Of a DNA stretch of 64,000 nucleotides, positions 38,710-50,491 are shown piece after piece. Position numbers and translations under genes: made by a program. The stretch covers positions 604,501 through 668,500 of the forward strand of contig JAJGOT010000241.1 in assembly GCA_022457155.1 (NCBI GenBank), given 5' to 3'. The stretch is from Cladopsammia gracilis. Lineage: Eukaryota; Cnidaria; Anthozoa; Scleractinia; Dendrophylliidae. Within the stretch, counting starts at the first letter, position 1. Each line of letters opens with the position of its first letter. A model generated the notes under the pieces. The model was given only the letters and a program-made list of their open reading frames with translations. It searched no databases and had not been told where the DNA came from.

Positions 38710-39772
38710 AGGCCCATCGTCACTTACCGTGATGCACTGCGGGCGTTCTAGAATTTTTGGGGCAACGAAAATGTGGCGAGAAAGTTTGATTCCTAAAATA
38801 ATCCGTTTACATCGGGGAATTTGTATCGTCTATTAACTTCAAGATGATTTCGTTCAAATATTTAGTTCATATTCAAGGCATTGCATCTTGATTTTTTATG
38901 TTTTCTTTTATTTTCCATCGTTACTGATATGTTTTCTAAGCAACGCCACCGAAGGCTCGAGGCGGCTGACAAGAAACGAGATCGTTCAGAAGGTTTGGCT
39001 CAGAAATTCGGTCGTCCATGGAAAACAAGTATGTATATTAGATTGCCTAATGGTGAAGATTTATCTTCGAATCTTTTCATTGTAATTTTTTACAACATTC
39101 GTTTTCCACATACAGATACTGTCAGTTGACATTTGAATATTATTACCGTTGCTGCATGACCGGTCGACCATAACGAATAATGCTTCCTGGAAATGTAAAC
39201 AACAGAAAAAGCTCAAAACTTCTCGGCTCGCCGGCGGAGTCGTTTTTGCCAGCATCTATGTGAAATATCCATTGAAGTTGAAGGACGATTTCCCCTTCCC
39301 TAACCGTCGAATCTTTTTTGATGCAAACTTCTGAAGCCGGGAAAACGGCCTCCGCCAGCGGAGCTCATTAATTATGCCCGATGCAAATCAGATAACCGAC
39401 AGAACAGCCCACAAAATACAAGCTGGAGGTTTCGTTTTAGCAGGAGGTTTTCCGCGTCCCACCACGTGAAAATGTTTTCGATGCAAAATTTCGAAGCTTA
39501 GGAAACTACCTCAGCGACTGGAGCTACACAAATGCGGGTTGAGCGGCCCCAGACAAAATGCGAGACATGTTATACGGACTTTTAATATCGAACAGCACCG
39601 CTTCTTTGGACTAATAAATTTTAAAATCAATGTCGATCGAAATTTCAAACTCAGTGTTCATTTCTTCCTGGAGATGAGAGGGCAAAATTTCACTTCGCGA
39701 GAGATCGCATTTTTCTGGATCCAAATCAAAATAAACAATGCGCGGTGCATCATGGTAAGTGACGATGGGCCT
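38710..39772. mobile_element. TTAA-type nonautonomous transposon
   Basis: 34-bp inverted ends starting AGGCCCATCGTCACTTACC, flanked by TTAA (38706-38709, 39773-39776), 1063 bp. No transposase frame. Confidence 0.8.
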
Positions 39773-39776
39773 TTAA

Positions 39777-40126
39777 AGACGAAGTTCCGGTATAAAAGGA
39801 GCCTGGCCTGGCCATTCTCACCTCCAGTCGTCAATCAACCACTGAAGCATAAACAACTGACAAATAACATGCGTCATTACTAAGACCATTGCTAACACAA
39901 TTTGGAAAAACTTTATGAAAGCTATATCAGAAGTCTTTTTGAACTTCTATTTCTTTTTTAGCTTAGGTAAAATCATGGTTTTATCAGATTTTTGAAGCAA
40001 ATTATGTTCAAAGGACGTGCAAGTTAACCGCGTTTTGTGACTGAAAGACGCCTAAATTTGCATTTCACACCCAAAAGGTGTGAAATGGGGGAGGAGCTAA
40101 GTCTTTTATACCGGAACTTCGTGTTT
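39777..40126. mobile_element. TTAA MITE with TATAAAAG ends (copy B)
   Basis: 350 bp between TTAA sites 39773-39776 and 40127-40130, the first shared with the previous element. Ends carry ACGAAGTTCCGGTATAAAAG in inverted orientation. Copy A is truncated by the window start. Confidence 0.75.
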
Positions 40127-40205
40127 AAGATATAGCTATTTTGATGGCTTGACAGTATAGAAAACTCAGATTAAAGGTATTGAATGCCAAAAGTATTTTG
40201 GGGAA

Positions 40206-40211
40206 CATGCT
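40206..40211. other. empty Polinton insertion site
   Basis: Single CATGCT between GGGGAA and TCTCTTCTAG, whereas block A has the two CATGCT copies around the 19.9-kb element. Confidence 0.95.
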
Positions 40212-41942
40212 TCTCTTCTAGTCAGTGGGTTTCAACTGTAAAGGGTCTATTAGAGCAAGAAATACAAGTTAATAACGAGACATCAAAGTCAACAGAAGAA
40301 GAAGAAAGAAACAAGGGCTCACGACTTAAATTGGTTAGGTGATTCCTGTGATCTTCCATTGACTGGATGGTGGATGGTACTGTTTGCATGGAGGGATACA
40401 AGAAGCCAATATCAAGACTTGGAAGAAGGCTAGATGGAAGCAGAGGGAAGAATTTAGGTTGACAAGAGTAGAATAGAGAAAGAGCGCTAGCAAATAACAG
40501 GAGTGCTTTGAACCACGATGCTGCGGCCTTATCAACACTGCCTCAGGAGTGAGATAGGTTGATGTATGCCACCACCCCCCCCCCCCCCCTCTTAAGATTT
40601 TTCTCAAGACTATAGCTTTGCAGTGACTTTTCGTTCGTCCCTTACACACATTTTCTCCATTAGTTCGTTGATGACGGGTTATAATGGAAACGAGGTATGA
40701 CGTCATAAGTATCATGATGTCAAGCCATATGTAATGCCAACAAAAAGCAGCAACATGTGTCATTATATCATATTTTACAGCTTTAGTGTACAGTGTACAA
40801 TGCATCATGTACAATGTACACCGCGCTGATTTGGTGGCTTATTGACAGAGACGTCAATGCCCAATTAAAATGAGTGACAGCTGCATCCAAATGCCATCCT
40901 GGAACCTCGCTTGCATTTCATCAGTGAATTATTTTCGGTTTATTCTTTCCCAACATGAATTATTCACAGTGAAAGGATATAGAAAAGTTGTTTAACTTTA
41001 TGTCGCTTAGTTGAAAGCCTTTTAGTTCATATGTATTTGAAGCATTTAGCAATATTAATCTATAGCAGGATTTATTCTAAATTAATGAATGTATGTTGGA
41101 AATGAAGATTCAGTTTCTCCTATTCTTCATGTGTTACCTTAACTCATCGTGTCCTCTTCAACGTGAGGTGGTTGCGCTTTGATGATGCCACAGGGCGTCA
41201 TTTGTTTGTAGAGCCGCCATATTAGATCCACCATTTTAATTCTTTCTTTCTTTTCGAAAATTACCTCAATTAAACTAAAATTATTCCAAGTCAATAACAG
41301 AATGCTATAATAGACTGGAAAAGTGAAAACATCAAAGCAACTTTTAAAACAAAGAATTTGAGAAGATGAAAAAAACTCAACACTTTCGTCGAAACTGATT
41401 TCAAAATTTGGTTGTCGAGGTAAACTGTCAGCAAACAGCTATGGATTGCTTTGGCCTCCCAAAATGATAAGCGCTTAGGAAATTTCCAGAAACGTTAAGA
41501 AGGGGTAGCCTGTACATCCCAACCGGCCTCCTCTTCTTTTATCCCCCGAGAGTTCCAACTATCGATCACCTATGTTGATCTTGCCTGACTAGCAGCGTGT
41601 TCGTGCCAAACTCCAGCGATTAAATTTGGCGAATTAATTAAGAAATAAACAGTGATATTCGGCTTTTTATTACAAAGAGGCCTGAAAAAGGATTTCGAAT
41701 TCCGATTTCCGGTTTCCGGTTTCCCATTCCGGTTTCAGATTATAAGGTTGCCCTGTGCAAGGTTATGATCCGGGAAACCTTCTTATCAGCGGTGGGGAAA
41801 GTGCAGGTGAAAGGAGAGGCTAACTGTAATTTCCTGATTGGGCATAGCATAATATAATATCATGAAGTGTGCTCTGTTTTAAAGGATAGGAGGGTTCTAA
41901 AACAGAAATGATTGCTATTGTTCTTTACTAATAGTGTTTTAA

Positions 41943-42532
41943 CCCTATTCGGCCTGGGCTTTTTTTGAGTTCCTGAGCCTGGGGGGAGGGGGAGCACATT
42001 GTGCCCCCCCTTCGTAACTTCAAGAACATTAAGGCTATGACAATGAAACCTAGAGGGTACATAGTATGTCCAAAACTGTCTCCTTTGCGGTCCGCACAAT
42101 GGAGCGATGACGTCATATGACGTAGTTATTAGGTAATTACTTATGCGGCCGCCATCTTGGATCCGCCATCTTGGATTTCTGAATTTTTATAAAACCTCTT
42201 AAAAACCGTCCAAATTGACGCAAAATTAATCAAAACCAATAAATAAACGCTAAATGACGTAAAAATACAAAAGTTATACCAATAAACACTGTTTTTCTTC
42301 ATTCAAAGGTATAAATATGCAAATTTCCAAAAACATGGCTGTCAAAATCTTGTTGCCATGGAAACGTCAAGTCACGTGATCCAAAAATTGTCATATGAAA
42401 TTGTTGCCAGATAAATTTTAGGAAAAGTCATTGAGTTTGATGGCGTTTGAATACATATTAAATGAGTTATGAATGTTGAAAGTGAGCACGGCGGGCACGT
42501 GCCCCCCCCCCCCCCCCCCGGGCCGAATAGGG
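41943..42532. mobile_element. piggyBac-like MITE, 590 bp
   Basis: Inverted ends CCCTATTCGGCC / GGCCGAATAGGG inside TTAA duplications (41939-41942, 42533-42536); block A has a single TTAA (21896-21899). CCCT ends and TTAA sites are piggyBac hallmarks. An ~18-nt poly-C lies near the right end. No transposase. Confidence 0.88.
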
Positions 42533-43749
42533 TTAAGAGTGATATTCCGTTAAAGTATAGGTGGGGCTTTTGAAACAGAATGCTCAGTTCTAGTTTTCTA
42601 AGATTGCAAAGCAGCCGTTCTTTTTTCTTCGAAAGCGCGCATGGGAGGTTCGAAGCGCTGATGCTCGCAAAGGCAGGCGTGGAGCGCCAACTCTCGCGAT
42701 CAACGATTTTTAACGCCTTTTCGCAGTCTTGCTTCTCCGTATCCACACTCACTCGAAACTTTATCAGCCCCATGCATCCGTCTTTGCTGCTTCGTTTTTT
42801 GGTGGACTCGCGCACAATTACGCGTTCCCTGCATTCCATTGTTTTTTTTTTTAGAATGCACCTTCTAACCAGGAGAGTCAAGGTCCTCTCTTTTGAAATG
42901 ATACGTGAGTCATCTTACATATATAAGCTGCTCTGTTCTCGTTTCTTTAGATTTCAAAACAACCGGGTATTTTTTCTCCAAAGCTCGCGCAAAAGGTGTG
43001 AAGCGAAACAGATGCTTTTGCGGTGCGCGGGCGCGAGGAGTGAGCAACGACCGCGGAGCGCAAGTCACGAGAGGACCGGAGGAAACTTGCACTGCAGGTT
43101 ACCTCTCCCCAGTCTCGTTCTCTTGTTCAGAATAAAATAAAAAAGTTCCTCCCCTCCCCTTAATTTCTTCGCTAAATAAGGGGAGGGGAAGGGGCCGCTT
43201 CCCTAGATCCGCCATAGAACTTACTTCGACTTAGTTGTAACTACTTTCTTCACAACTAACGTCTTTAGCCTTAATGTTTATGGACGGAATGTCAAGCTGA
43301 AAAAAAGTTGCATATGTCCTCAAGCATCTGTACAGAGAACTTTGCAAGCTTAGAGCAAGCAACTAATACACATATATTATGCGTATCATATCGTGATCGG
43401 GGGTTGGATGGTCATGAGAATCAAAAGCCTGGGGTGTTTCCGTGTCTTCCGTGTGATCATTAACAGTTTTTTTTGTAGCATATGAAAGTTATTGCCTTTT
43501 CGAAAAGCGTTTCGCACTCTAGAGCATAGGCGTGACTTCCAACTTCAAGGTGATGCTGGGTTTTTCTTTTAGAGAATCCTTTTTTTTTTCTTCTCGAGAA
43601 TTGGCGATTACTTATTGAACTTAGTAAATTCTTCAATTTCCAGACATTTTCTTGTTTTCAGCTAAATTTGCTGCAGTCTAAAAATACTTACTAGGTTAAC
43701 TTAGTTTGACACGGACACTGGATTAATCAACTATTAGTCCCAAATGGTT

Positions 43750-43877
43750 CTGAAGTAAGGCATGACATGAATCTGAAGTAAGGCTGGCAGAAAGCCCCCC
43801 CCCCCCCCCCCCCCCCCCCCACTCCCCCTACTTCCTCTCCAGTATTATCAAGCCAGTAATTCACGAGCGCGGAAAAT
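43750..43877. other. C-rich insertion in block B
   Basis: ~128 bp absent from block A, containing a ~28-nt poly-C run (around 43793-43820). No clear inverted ends or duplication. Confidence 0.7.
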
Positions 43878-45070
43878 AGTCTCACGAACCACAGGCAACC
43901 CAAACACACAGTAAGATTAATGACAAGTATCAATTAATAGAAAAAGAAAACATCAGGGGCCAGTTGCATAAAACTTAACGTCGCACGTTACTGCTAACGT
44001 CTGACTTTAAAATAGTGACTTTGACTGGGCTGAACGTCTGACGTTAGCTGTTACGTCTGGCGTTAAGTTTTATGCCCCAGTTGCGGTGTGGAACGTTTGA
44101 CAAATGTTTGCATTACTAGTTGCATTGTACAAGTTAATATCTTTTGGGGGCATCGTGGCGGATATTAGACTGATTTTTCCTTTCTCGCATAATGTTTCAT
44201 GAAGATCTAGATAGTCTGTTATCGTACTGATGGAAAGGAAATAAAATCAAAGGCTTCGGCCTTGCGAGCCAAGTCGTGAATATGAAACAACCATCGGACC
44301 TTTTCCTACCCTACACAATGTGGCTCCTTTTAGATCGTACATGTTATGACTACTTCCCTTATGTCAGTTGCAGATCCACGTACCAATATCTTTTATCAAA
44401 GAAGGACCTCTAAAACCTTCGTGTGTAGCTAGTAAACACGAAGGAATGTGTTTATTAGCGAAAATGAAAATTACAAGACAAACATACCTTTCCCTTCATT
44501 ATTAATGTCAGATATCCTTGCCAAACAATAATAACAAGTAAAAGAACCCCAACGTTTTCCCAAACCGACGTTTCAGCTCATCGAGCATTCGTAAACACAC
44601 AACAGCCGTAATGGCGGACTTGGTTTACTCCCATTTCAGACTCCATGTATACTATTACCGAAGTGTAACATATCAACAATTTAATATAAATTTAATATAA
44701 AGTTTACGATGAGCGAGTACCTTTTCTTCGGTAATCACAATAAGTCGTATTCACGACTTAAAAAAAGAAAAACAATACGAAAAAAGGACAGAAATAGCTA
44801 AATACCACAGTGGTCTTAATCAGGTAAAAAGTTGATATCCTTTGCCCTACCCCTACCCCGCTAAAATGCCCGACGAACAGCATTGTGTGACCACACAAAT
44901 AACTGCTGCCACGATCACGGCCTCAAATGGCCCGACATATTCGTACATTTAAGGCTTGTCGAAGCAGTGATAAGATTTATTTGTCCGTTTACTTCAAACC
45001 GAGGAACACTCGACAAATGATATAGCCTTTTAATAAGATACCATGATGCAGAAATGTGTCGAAAGTTTAA

Positions 45071-45607
45071 AGTGCCCCAGTGATCAAATTTTTTATTTTC
45101 ATTTTTTTACATTTTCGTGTACTATTAGACTTTCTTACTCATCTTGCCAAATTTCAATCCATTGCGAACGACAGAAGATATTTAATTTTTACATTTATTT
45201 CCGAGAATTTACGGCCGCCACTAATCAACCTTGTTCCAAGGCTTGGTTGCGAATGGGAGAAAGTGACGTCAAGACTCAAACATACCTCACGGGTTCAGCA
45301 TAGAAAATTGCACGTAGAACAAGTCGAAAGTTTTTGTTGCTTTTCGCGTGTTTTTCAATACTTATTGTTATTATAATTTCAACCCGTGAGATATGTTTGA
45401 GTCTTTGACGTCACTTTCTCCCATTCGCAACCAAGTCTTGTAACAAGGTTGATTAATGGCGGCCGTAAATTCTTGGAAATAAATGTTAAAATAAAATGAC
45501 TTCTGATGTTCGTAATGAATTTAAATTTGGCAAGATGAGTAAGAAAGCCTAATTGTACACGAAAATGTCAAAAAAATGAAAATCAAAAATTTGATCTCAG
45601 GGGCACG
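45071..45607. mobile_element. foldback MITE with TTAA duplication (copy B)
   Basis: Sister of 24373-24908; TTAA at 45067-45070 and 45608-45611. Confidence 0.85.
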
Positions 45608-45930
45608 TTAACAGAGATTTGCGTGTGACCTCTTACACCGGCAGTTCGCGGCCGGTGTGCATCGGACCTTCTTACCAAGACTAAAATACTAAGAACGAAG
45701 AAGGGATTTATACACTTAAATGGTCACTAGATCTGTCTTTTACCGAAAATGCGGTAAGGAAACTGCATTTTAACCATCTTACAGCTAAATGTTTAATAAC
45801 ATAATATTTTGCAACTGTAGTGAAAAATAGTTTATTTTTCGCATTTTCCGATACATTTGAATTTTTAGTAAAATCCAAGATGATGGCCAAGATGGCGGCC
45901 ATTTTGGATGACGTCAGCAGAATTATTTAA

Positions 45931-46037
45931 CTATTATAGCGCGAAAGCGCGCGTGATATCGCCTAATACTTAGCCGACGAGGCCGTAGGCCGAGTCGGCT
46001 AAAATTAGGCGATATGACGCAAGCTTGAGCGCTATAA
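45931..46037. repeat. foldback palindrome
   Basis: AACTATTATAGCGC...GCGCTATAATAGTT with an inner ATATCGCCTAAT...ATTAGGCGATAT and GCCGAC/GTCGGC. It sits right where blocks A and B stop matching. Confidence 0.8.
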
Positions 46038-46721
46038 TAGTTTTATAATTCAACACATTGATAACAAAGCACAGTTTGAAGAAAAAATATCGCCGACAAG
46101 CCTTTTATTTAAAAAAAAAGCTTACATATGTTTTACCGCGCGAAACTCGCAACATCACACAGTTCATGAATGAAAGTGGCGCCTTTGTCAATATTGTGCA
46201 AGCTTGAACACTGTTTTATAATTCAACACATTGATAACAAATCACAGTTTCGAGAAAAAAATTATTGAGATATACAACCTTTCATTAAGTAAAAAGGCTA
46301 ACTACAATATTTTACCTCGCACCATTCCTTAAACAACAAGCAGTGAATGCCGAAACCTTTGACAAGCTAAAATAAATTTAGCGTACACAATCAGTTGACA
46401 GTTTCTACGAAGAGCTTTCGTCTGCTCAAAGAACGGAACAGAGTAGTGACTACAAGAATTAAAACACAGTAAAATGGCATAGAATGTCTTAGTTACAAAT
46501 GTTTTGTATCTTAAAAAGTTCAATTCACAATCAAAACAAATTGAACAAACACACGGCTACGAACCTAAACAAAGAACTACAGAAAAGAACTACAGCGTGA
46601 ACAGTAAGCTTACAAAAATTCACAGCTAAAGGATACAAGAAACGGTTAAAACATCGTACCTGTAGTTGATTTGGCTTTTTAGTCCCTTCCATAAGCACCA
46701 AATTTTCAAACATCGAAGTAC
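46038..46721. other. insertion in block B, left flank of the palindromic element
   Basis: No block A counterpart. TTTTATAATTCAACACATTG occurs twice (46032 and 46211 regions). No gene. Confidence 0.5.
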
Positions 46722-46727
46722 GAGCTG
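46722..46727. repeat. 6-bp target-site duplication GAGCTG (left)
   Basis: Repeated at 51031-51036, directly outside the AGTAGT...ACTACT ends. Confidence 0.9.
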
Positions 46728-46803
46728 AGTAGTATAGGGCGCACCGGTTACTCCTCTTTTTTGCGCAGGAATCTCATTAGCGTGCGCAGGAATAAATTAA
46801 CGC

Positions 46804-46947
46804 CGATGACGTCATAACCTATTGTCTTGAACTCATGAATAAAATGCGGAGGTATACATTAACGTGTGGGGGAATACATTAACGTAGATGACGTCATAAG
46901 CTATTGTCTTTTATCTCATGAATAAAATGCTGTGGTTTCTCATTAAC
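46804..46947. repeat. subterminal tandem blocks with CRE-like TGACGTCA
   Basis: Two ~60-80-bp blocks, each GATGACGTCATAA-CTATTGTCTT followed by CTCATGAATAAAATGC and CATTAAC. Mirrored in the right arm (~50811-50954). Could bind ATF/CREB-type factors or act in end recognition. Confidence 0.6.
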
Positions 46948-47136
46948 TTGCTGTGGATTACATTAACGACTGTTATTGCTGTGGTATTTAATTACCTACA
47001 ATAACCAGTTCCAAAAACCGGGTTAGCAAGGATACCCCCTTTCACCACAATGGCGCAATGAACTCGCCCAGACTTGCCCAGACTTGCCCTAATTTTCTAC
47101 GTTGATTGGTTTATCCAAACATCTATTGTTGTTTTG

Positions 47137-47147
47137 TTATAAAAATA
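47137..47147 (+). promoter_or_regulatory. TATA box of the 72-residue gene (left arm)
   Basis: TTATAAAAATA about 107 nt before the ATG at 47254; mirrored at 50598-50608. Confidence 0.65.
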
Positions 47148-47253
47148 CCAGAGACCGTGAAGCAGCCTCATTCTTACAACTCGCTTTTGCCTTGAGATTT
47201 TTTTCGAGTTTATTGCTTCGTGCCACAAATCGTTCAACTTATTTCATTTGAAA

Positions 47254-47472
47254 ATGGCGTTTACCAGCGTTTCAGATATTGCATCTGCCTTGAATGCTTG
47301 TACATCGGTTCAAGAATGGGAGATGGTATCGCCTTCAAAGTTCAAGCTTTTAATTATGCAAACTTACAATGAACTAAATTTGCATGAAAAATTAGCACCT
47401 CGGAAATATAAACAAAGCAACAAGCTATCTTTACATGCGCGCGCTAAAACAATAAACCCACACTTTGTTTAA
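47254..47472 (+). CDS. 72-residue protein of the palindromic element (left copy)
   Basis: ATG in good context (GAAAATGG). Helical N-terminus (FTSVSDIASALNACTSVQEWE), then FKLLIMQTYNELNLHEKLAPRKYK and a basic end. The right arm copy (50273-50491) encodes the same protein. An AATAAA at 47451-47456 overlaps the end of the frame, so the transcript is extremely compact. No family recognised. Confidence 0.6.
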   Translation: MAFTSVSDIASALNACTSVQEWEMVSPSKFKLLIMQTYNELNLHEKLAPRKYKQSNKLSLHARAKTINPHFV

Positions 47473-47484
47473 GGTCAAACTATA

Positions 47485-47490
47485 TTTATT
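47485..47490 (-). promoter_or_regulatory. poly(A) signal of the convergent gene
   Basis: TTTATT on plus is AATAAA on minus; it lies within 40 bp of the plus-strand AATAAA, so the two transcripts overlap at their 3' ends. Confidence 0.6.
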
Positions 47491-47726
47491 GATAAAAAAC
47501 AAGTACATAATTATACAAACAATTTGCAAACTTAGTTGGAAAGGAACAGAGTCGATTTATTCTTTTTCATCGGGTTTATACAAAGTACTCTATGATTCCT
47601 TTGGTTTTCTGTGTCTCACCGCACTGCAATCATCGTTTCGGGTGTTATTTATCCTCTTGATTCTCAGAATACTTGTAAGGTACAGCTCTATATCTGTAAC
47701 GCCGCGATCGCCTTTTAGGTTTATCC

Positions 47727-48569
47727 TCACCAACATCTAAGTAATTTATCAATTGGATTCGGGGTCGTTTGCGCTTCGGCGCTGGCGATGGTGTTTTTAC
47801 TGTGAGGGGAGGGGGTCAAGACGGCTGGATTTAAAGGTAGTGGCGTTACTGCGGAAGTTTCTTGCATGGTGGGCGCTACATTTGGAGAGGGTGTCGCGAT
47901 AAATGGATTTAAGGGTGTAGAGGTTGTCACCGCTGTTACTGCTGTGGGTTCTTGTATAATGGTGGGTAAATTATCTTCCGGATGACTTGCAAAACGTCTT
48001 TTCATTTCATCAGACTGTTGAGGTCTTCCATTCAATTGATGTTTAAACGTCAGATATCTGTTTTGCAGCTCAAGATACTGTCTGGCTTTGTCATATTCCC
48101 CAAGGTCTGTACGAGAGAGAAGGCTGTCCATTCTGTCCTGTAGTCCCTGCATGGCTGAGAGAAGTGGAGATGTCGAAAGGTTCTGATGTTTGAGATACTT
48201 TAGTAGCTCCTGAGAAATATTGTCTTGTATCCCTGTTTGATTAAGTTGTTCTTCACCAGGTAGTACATTCGTTCGCAGTCCACAATTATCTTGTGTGGTT
48301 GTTTGGTGTTTTCGCGGTTCAGATGTTCGCTTCTTGTCGGCTTGTGATTCCTGAGGATGAGGACAATTCCCTTGTGTTACACCAAGTGTTTTATGAGAAC
48401 CTGAAAATGTCGCCGTCCTCAGCCACTGCTTTCTTTCACGGGATTGTAACTGATGCACTTGACGCAAATGATCACTTAAATAGAGTAAGTCTGGCTTTCC
48501 ACAAACAGGACAATCCCTCTTAAATTTATAAGGCCTCTTTACGCTTTGAAAATCTACTGTGAAATGCAT
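47727..48569 (-). pseudogene. damaged left copy of the C2H2/basic-tail gene
   Basis: 280 residues open, but relative to the right copy the natural ATG has become AGG, and a one-base G insertion (G5 versus G4, ~47811-47817) removes the basic C-terminus. The CPVCGKPDLLYLSDHLRQVH finger is kept. Evidently non-functional or altered. Confidence 0.75.
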
Positions 48570-48612
48570 GAAGTGAATTGGGTACCTTTGTTATATAGTC
48601 TTTGTTTACCGA

Positions 48613-48795
48613 TGTTGGGCCGATGTGGGGTCGACGTGGGGTCGATGTGAGGTCGATGAGAGGCCGATGTGAGGCCGATGTGAGGTCGATGTGGGGCCGA
48701 TGTGAGGCCGATGTGGGGCCGATGTGAGATCGATGAGAGGCCGATGTGAGGGCGATGTGAGATCGATGAGAGGCCGATGTGAGGACGATGTAACG
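48613..48795. repeat. 12-bp minisatellite (left arm)
   Basis: ~15 units of GATGTGAGGCC(G/T)-type 12-mers at the inner edge of the arm, mirrored at 48951-49135. Open frames through it (repeats of HRPHIGLTS type) are translations of the satellite. Confidence 0.9.
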
Positions 48796-48950
48796 TATCA
48801 AGCTTGATACCTGAGAATGCGCGCGGGGGATCACGCGTGGAGATCGATCGCGTGCGTTGATTCAGAAATCACCGTCTTGATTAAATTCAGCACTTCGTTC
48901 GCGGGTCACGTTAAAGTAAGAAGGGTAAGAGGAGGAGAAGGAGGAAATGG
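48796..48950. other. central spacer of the palindromic element
   Basis: 155 bp of unique sequence; its left edge is a 14-bp palindrome TATCAAGCTTGATA. Contains CGCGTGGAGATCGATCGCGTG and a purine-rich GGAGGAGAAGGAGG run. Confidence 0.7.
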
Positions 48951-49135
48951 CGTTACATCGTCCTCACATCGGCCTCTCATCGATCTCACATCGCCCTCAC
49001 ATCGGCCTCTCATCGATCTCACATCGGCCCCACATCGGCCTCACATCGGCCCCACATCGACCTCACATCGGCCTCACATCGGCCTCACATCGACCTCACA
49101 TCGACCCCACGTCGACCCCACATCGGCCCAACATC
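48951..49135. repeat. 12-bp minisatellite (right arm)
   Basis: Reverse complement of 48613-48795 (units CACATCGGCCTC). Confidence 0.9.
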
Positions 49136-49148
49136 GGTAAACAAAGAC

Positions 49149-49155
49149 TATATAA
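49149..49155 (+). promoter_or_regulatory. TATA box of the C2H2 gene (right arm)
   Basis: TATATAA 61 nt before the likely start ATG at 49210 and only 22-28 nt before an earlier ATG (49177), which would leave almost no leader. This favours 49210. Confidence 0.6.
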
Positions 49156-49209
49156 CAAAGGTACCCAATTCACTTCATGCATTTCACAGTAGATTTTCAA
49201 AGCGTAAAG

Positions 49210-50100
49210 ATGCCTTATAAATTTAAGAGGGATTGTCCTGTTTGTGGAAAGCCAGACTTACTCTATTTAAGTGATCAATTGCGTCAAGTGCATCAGTTAC
49301 AATCCCGTGAAAGAAAGCAGTGGCTGAGGACGGCGACATTTTCAGGCTCTCATAAAACACTTGGTGTAACACAAGGGAATTGTCCTCATCCTCAGGAATT
49401 ACAAGCCGACAAGAAGCGAACATCTGAACCGCGAAAACACCAAACAACCACACAAGATAATTGTGGACTGCGAACGAATGTACTACCTGGTGAAGAACAA
49501 CTTAATCAAACAGGGATACAAGACAATATTTCTCAGGAGCTACTAAAGTATCTCAAACATCAGAATCTTTCGACATCTCCAGTTCTCTCAGCCATGCAGG
49601 GACTACAGGACAGAATGGACAGCCTTCTCTCTCGTACAGACCTTGGGGAATATGACAAAGCCAGACAGTATCTTGAGCTGCAAAACAGATTTCTGACGTT
49701 TAAACATCAATTGAATGGAAGACCTCAACAGTCTGATGAAATGAAAAGACGTTTTGCAAGTCATCCGGAAGATAATTTACCCACCATTATACAAGAACCC
49801 ACAGCAGTAACAGCGGTGACAACCTCTACACCCTTAAATCCATTTATCGCGACACCCTCTCCAAATGTAGCGCCCACCATGCAAGAAACTTCCGCAGTAA
49901 CGCCACTACCTTTAAATCCAGCCGTCTTGACCCCTCCCCTCACAGTAAAAACACCATCGCCAGCGCCGAAGCGCAAACGACCCCGAATCCAATTGATAAA
50001 TTACTTAGATGTTGGTGAGGATAAACCTAAAAGGCGATCGCGGCGTTACAGATATAGAGCTGTACCTTACAAGTATTCTGAGAATCAAGAGGATAAATAA
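49210..50100 (+). CDS. C2H2 zinc-finger protein with basic tail (right copy, intact)
   Basis: 296 residues from ATG 49210 (49177 gives 307). A single C2H2 finger near the N-terminus (CPVCGKPDLLYLSDQLRQVH), Gln-rich linker, a helical core ISQELLKYLKHQ...AMQGLQDRMDSLLSRTDLGEYDKARQYLELQ, a Thr/Pro-rich linker and a strongly basic Arg-rich end (KPKRRSRRYRYRAVPYKY). Layout suggests a DNA-binding or genome-condensing protein. I recall similar invertebrate proteins but know no function. The left copy is broken, so this is the functional candidate. Confidence 0.65.
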   Translation: MPYKFKRDCPVCGKPDLLYLSDQLRQVHQLQSRERKQWLRTATFSGSHKTLGVTQGNCPHPQELQADKKRTSEPRKHQTTTQDNCGLRTNVLPGEEQLNQTGIQDNISQELLKYLKHQNLSTSPVLSAMQGLQDRMDSLLSRTDLGEYDKARQYLELQNRFLTFKHQLNGRPQQSDEMKRRFASHPEDNLPTIIQEPTAVTAVTTSTPLNPFIATPSPNVAPTMQETSAVTPLPLNPAVLTPPLTVKTPSPAPKRKRPRIQLINYLDVGEDKPKRRSRRYRYRAVPYKYSENQEDK

Positions 50101-50272
50101 CACCCGAAACGATGATTGCAGTGCGGTGAGACACAGAAAACCAAAGGAATCATAGAGTACTTTGTATAAACCCGATGAAAAAGAATAAATCGACTCTGTT
50201 CCTTTCCAACTAAGTTTGCAAATTGTTTGTATAATTATGTACTTGTTTTTTATCAATAAATATAGTTTGACC

Positions 50273-50491
50273 TTAAACAAAGTGTGGGTTTATTGTTTTA
50301 GCGCGCGCATGTAAAGATAGCTTGTTGCTTTGTTTATATTTCCGAGGTGCTAATTTTTCATGCAAATTTAGTTCATTGTAAGTTTGCATAATTAAAAGCT
50401 TGAACTTTGAAGGCGATACCATCTCCCATTCTTGAACCGATGTACAAGCATTCAAGGCAGATGCAATATCTGAAACGCTGGTAAACGCCAT
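50273..50491 (-). CDS. 72-residue protein of the palindromic element (right copy)
   Basis: Mirror of 47254-47472 with an identical product. TATA at 50598-50608. Confidence 0.6.
   Translation of the reverse strand: MAFTSVSDIASALNACTSVQEWEMVSPSKFKLLIMQTYNELNLHEKLAPRKYKQSNKLSLHARAKTINPHFV

Larger units (their letters stand above)
39933..45926. repeat. duplicated host block B (copy of 1-284 + 20158-25227)
   Basis: Holds the empty Polinton site (CATGCT 40206-40211), a poly-C tract at ~40567-40583, the piggyBac-like MITE (41943-42532), a C-rich insertion (~43750-43877) and the foldback MITE (45071-45607). Open frames mirror those of block A and have no family features. Confidence 0.9.

Noticed and set aside
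39789..39800. Host promoter with TATAAAAG
   Set aside because: The motif is part of the inverted end of the 350-bp TTAA MITE and occurs at both ends, so it is better explained as a transposon terminus.
48817..49192. Repetitive proteins of HRPHIGLTS type
   Set aside because: They are frames through the 12-bp minisatellite, which has no stops in some frames because 12 is a multiple of three.
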